Of a DNA stretch of 7,744 nt, positions 6,022-7,744 are shown piece by piece. A program made the translations under genes and the position numbers. The first letter of the stretch is position 1, and each line of letters begins with the position of its first letter. The notes under the pieces were generated by a model. That model saw only the letters and a list, made by a program, of their open reading frames with translations, did no database searches and was not told the origin of the DNA. Origin of the DNA: an uncultured Porphyromonadaceae bacterium (GTDB lineage: Bacteria > Bacteroidota > Bacteroidia > Bacteroidales > Muribaculaceae); assembly GCA_902494595.1 (NCBI GenBank), contig CABUTY010000048.1, forward strand, positions 1-7,744. The letters run 5' to 3'.

Positions 6022-6052
6022 CAAATATACAACTTTCTCCACAAAACACAAA
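6022..6052 (-). promoter_or_regulatory. Probable dnaN operon promoter (Bacteroidota type)
   Basis: On the minus strand TTTG (6052-6049) is followed after exactly 19 bases by TATATTTG (6029-6022). This matches the -33 TTTG and -7 TAnnTTTG consensus of the primary sigma factor of Bacteroidota with no mismatch. It points toward dnaN. Transcription should start a few bases beyond 6022, giving a leader of about 280 nt, of which about 185 is the inserted element. I found no equally good match nearer dnaN. Confidence 0.75.
6035..6043 (+). promoter_or_regulatory. DnaA-box-like 9-mer inside the dnaN promoter spacer
   Basis: TTCTCCACA matches the classic DnaA box TTATCCACA at eight of nine positions. 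It sits between the -33 and -7 elements of the predicted dnaN promoter, where bound DnaA would block RNA polymerase. A single near-match can occur by chance and the Bacteroidota box preference is not known to me, so this is only a candidate. Confidence 0.3.
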
Positions 6053-6081
6053 GCCCTCCTCCGAGATTGGCTTCATCGAGA

Positions 6082-6125
6082 GTTCACAGAACTTTAGCCA
6101 TAGTAATTTTCAGACGTTCACAGAA
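6082..6125. repeat. 10-base direct repeat upstream of the dnaN promoter
   Basis: GTTCACAGAA occurs exactly at 6082-6091 and again at 6116-6125, 34 bases apart start to start, close to three helical turns. The nearer copy lies 29 bases upstream of the -33 element. Position and spacing would suit a pair of activator sites, but no known regulator motif is recognised. Confidence 0.4.
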
Positions 6126-6134
6126 GCGGCAGAT

Positions 6135-6162
6135 ATTCAATATTCAACATTCACAAATTCAA
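6135..6162. repeat. AT-rich heptad repeat (ATTCAA units)
   Basis: ATTCAA or ATTCAC units begin at 6135, 6142, 6149 and 6157, that is, with spacings of 7, 7 and 8 bases. The repeat lies between the end of the PHP gene and the dnaN promoter. It may be a slippage-derived spacer or an upstream AT-rich element; nothing shows a function. Confidence 0.45.
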
Positions 6163-6209
6163 AATTACGCAAACAAGTAGACCCGTCTTCCATCAGGATG
6201 TGGTCATAA

Positions 6210-6255
6210 AGGATGCAGATGTGGCACCGCAGATGCGCCTTTAGGGCCGCATCCT
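6210..6255 (-). terminator. Possible terminator after the PHP gene
   Basis: Reading the minus strand from just past the PHP stop codon, AGGATGC (6255-6249) can pair with GCATCCT (6216-6210), followed by TTTAT. The loop of 32 bases has further short GGC/GCC pairing. The stem is only seven perfect pairs and the T-run is poor, so termination is plausible but weak. A second GCATCCTT at 6263-6270, inside the gene end, could compete for the same partner. Confidence 0.35.
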
Positions 6256-6257
6256 AA

Positions 6258-7067
6258 TTATAGCATCCTTGTTAGGGCTTCGTGACGACCCGCATTAACC
6301 TTCTCCTTCCAGTGCGCATCTGAATTCACCACCAGCCGCAACCCAGCCTCTTTCAGCCTTGGCCACAGCCATTCTGCAGGATAGAATCGGTTGCGGCTCT
6401 CGAACGCCTTGGTGTTGACCTCCACCAGACAACCGTTGCTCGCGGCATGGCTTATGACATCGTCTACGAGCGACTGATACCAGCCATAGCTCTCGATGTC
6501 CGGGTCTACTGCCGACGCGTTGCCGGCAATCTTGTCGAAATGTCCCAGCACCTCGAAACCGCCGAGTTCGAGCATTGTCAGCACCTGCTCATAATACTTC
6601 TCCACCACATACCGCAGGTCGTTGCGGAAGCATATCATGAGCGACTTGCGGAAGCGTTCCACGCTGCCGTCGCAGTCGATGCTTATGCCGTCGCGACGAG
6701 GCACGAAATGCACCGACCCTATGCGGTAGTCGAGCTGCAGCTCCTGGAAGTAATCGACATGCGGCCCGAAGTCACGGCTTATGAAATCCACCTCCATGCC
6801 GCCGAGCACCAGCATACGCCCGGCATACTCCTCACGAAGCTCCGCAATCCGGGCCAGATAGGGCTCCGCATCCTCATAGCGCATATTACACTCCGAATGC
6901 ACACATATCGGCGCATGAGGCGTCACGCCCCATACCTTGAAGCCCGCCTCACAGGCCGCCCCCACCATCTCATGTACCGGCGCATGTCCGTCGCAGTACT
7001 CCGTGTGCGAATGCAGATTATATAATTCTAAATCCTTGACCTTATCAAATAATTCCGTGGTTGTCAT
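6258..7067 (-). CDS. PHP-domain phosphohydrolase, histidinol-phosphatase type
   Basis: This is a 269-residue cytoplasmic metal-dependent phosphohydrolase of the PHP superfamily. Members of this subgroup (HisK/HisJ type, about 270 residues) convert histidinol phosphate to histidinol in histidine synthesis. Metal ligands expected for the fold are visible in order: H19 and H21 in NLHSHTEYCDGH, with D26 and H28; H51 in TPHAP; E92 in GGMEVDF; H120 in GSVHFV; H176 and D178 in LGHFD; and D250 and H252 in NSDAH near the C-terminus. Length and motif spacing fit the subgroup. No histidine genes are nearby, and many Bacteroidota use a HisB-type phosphatase, so the true substrate could be another phosphate ester. 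The start at 7067 begins 12 bases after the upstream cstA-like gene and has no Shine-Dalgarno, so the two are probably cotranscribed. Confidence 0.88.
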   Translation of the reverse strand: MTTTELFDKVKDLELYNLHSHTEYCDGHAPVHEMVGAACEAGFKVWGVTPHAPICVHSECNMRYEDAEPYLARIAELREEYAGRMLVLGGMEVDFISRDFGPHVDYFQELQLDYRIGSVHFVPRRDGISIDCDGSVERFRKSLMICFRNDLRYVVEKYYEQVLTMLELGGFEVLGHFDKIAGNASAVDPDIESYGWYQSLVDDVISHAASNGCLVEVNTKAFESRNRFYPAEWLWPRLKEAGLRLVVNSDAHWKEKVNAGRHEALTRML

Positions 7068-7079
7068 TAAGAGCGCGTT

Positions 7080-7744
7080 CTAAGCAAATTCTTCGGGTAC
7101 GATATCAGGTTGCCGCTCTTTGAGAGCCTTGGCGAAGAGGAACAAGAAGAGAGCGGCTACAGCGAGGCCCCCGGCCACTGCCGTGGTATAAGAAACGCTC
7201 ACGCCCATCAGCGGCAACGTCACGAGGCTCAAGCCTTCCTGGGCATAGAGGATATATGTCACGGTGACCGCCGTCATCAGCAACGCCGGCAGCAAGGTGA
7301 TGACATACAGCTTGCGGCGACGCGCCAGATACATCGTGACAGCCCACAGCGTGAACACCGCCAGCACCTGGTTGCACCATGCGAAATAACGCCACAGCAC
7401 CTCGTAAGGCATAAGCATTATCACGAAGCAGAGCACAAATATCGGCACGGAAATCATCAGGCGCTTCACCATCTTCTTCTGGCTGAAGCCGAGGAAATCG
7501 GCGGCGATAAGTCGAGCCGAGCGCAGGGCGGTGTCGCCCGACGTGATGGGTGCCGCTATCACTCCCAATATGGCGAGGATACCTCCGAAAGCACCGAGCC
7601 ACGTCTTGGATATGTCGTTCACGAGGATTGCCGGAGAGCCGTTGCCCATATATTCGGCGAGCCCTTCATAACCGCCTGTAAAGGCTATCGCGGCTGCCGC
7701 CCATATGAGAGCCACCACCCCTTCGGTGACCATGGCGCCATAGA
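7080..7744 (-). CDS. cstA: Carbon starvation protein CstA family transporter (C-terminal part)
   Basis: About 220 codons of the C-terminal part are present; the start lies beyond the window. CstA-family inner-membrane proteins take up pyruvate or peptides, often when carbon is short. Family stretches are YGAMVTEGVVALIWAAAA at the truncated end and APITSGDTALRSARLIAADFLG, a hallmark of CstA, followed by about four hydrophobic segments (around ISVPIFVLCFVIMLMP, VLAVFTLWAVTMYLA, YVITLLPALLMTAVTV and AVAGGLAVAALFLFLF). It ends in a short charged tail (KERQPDIVPEEFA). The substrate of this copy cannot be told from the sequence. The PHP gene follows after 12 bases. Confidence 0.9.
   Translation of the reverse strand, partial: YGAMVTEGVVALIWAAAAIAFTGGYEGLAEYMGNGSPAILVNDISKTWLGAFGGILAILGVIAAPITSGDTALRSARLIAADFLGFSQKKMVKRLMISVPIFVLCFVIMLMPYEVLWRYFAWCNQVLAVFTLWAVTMYLARRRKLYVITLLPALLMTAVTVTYILYAQEGLSLVTLPLMGVSVSYTTAVAGGLAVAALFLFLFAKALKERQPDIVPEEFA

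Larger units (their letters stand above)
5739..6257. other. Intergenic region between the PHP gene and dnaN
   Basis: These 519 bases are AT-rich compared with the flanking genes and contain no credible protein gene. In the direction of transcription (minus strand) they contain a possible terminator for the PHP gene, a heptad ATTCAA repeat, a 10-base direct repeat, the probable dnaN promoter, a small hairpin, a foldback mobile element, and about 48 bases of ordinary leader before the dnaN start. The only open frame of note (plus strand 5952-6209) begins inside the repeat and looks like chance. Confidence 0.8.

Noticed and set aside
5952..6209. 85-codon plus-strand frame in the intergenic region
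   Set aside because: It starts within the right inverted repeat, crosses the promoter and direct repeats, has no ribosome-binding site and resembles no family I know.
5991..6257. CRISPR-like or tRNA-like content in the intergenic region
   Set aside because: The repeats here are short (6-10 bases) and too few, with no regular spacers. No cloverleaf or CCA-ended structure could be drawn.

Overview
The window looks like a GC-rich member of the Bacteroidales (phylum Bacteroidota). Four things point there: the gene order dnaN - exonuclease - coaBC - DUF4835 gene - recN, the presence of a DUF4835 protein (a family I know only from this phylum), the near absence of Shine-Dalgarno sequences, and a textbook Bacteroidota promoter (TTTG, 19 bases, TATATTTG) ahead of dnaN. 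I cannot name a genus. All seven protein genes lie on the minus strand, so transcription runs from high to low coordinates. Both window edges cut a gene.

Right part (7744 to 6258): the C-terminal part of a CstA-type membrane transporter, then, 12 bases on, a PHP-family phosphohydrolase of the histidinol-phosphatase type. A stem-loop after the PHP gene may end this unit.

Middle (6257 to 5739): a 519-base AT-rich intergenic region with no credible gene. In transcription order it holds the possible terminator, a heptad AT-rich repeat, a pair of 10-base direct repeats, the dnaN promoter with a DnaA-box-like 9-mer in its spacer, a small hairpin, and a roughly 0.2 kb foldback element with 25/27 matching terminal inverted repeats. 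That element looks like a MITE inserted into the 5' leader of dnaN and is the most unusual feature of the window.

Left part (5738 to 1): dnaN (sliding clamp), a DEDDh 3'-5' exonuclease with an ExoX-like C-terminal domain, coaBC (two steps of coenzyme A synthesis), a DUF4835 exported protein (PorD-like) and recN (double-strand-break repair ATPase, C-terminus cut by the window edge). Junctions are tight: 64 bases between dnaN and the exonuclease gene, 7 bases before coaBC, an ATG/stop overlap before the DUF4835 gene, and 66 bases before recN. This is most simply one operon read from the promoter near 6050. The two longer spacers carry the same short repeat blocks built on the octamer CTTCTGAC, and recN alone has a perfect AGGAGG ribosome-binding site.

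I saw no CRISPR array, RNA gene, phage gene or defence system. The core genes are ordinary; the novelty lies in the dnaN leader and the small intergenic repeats.
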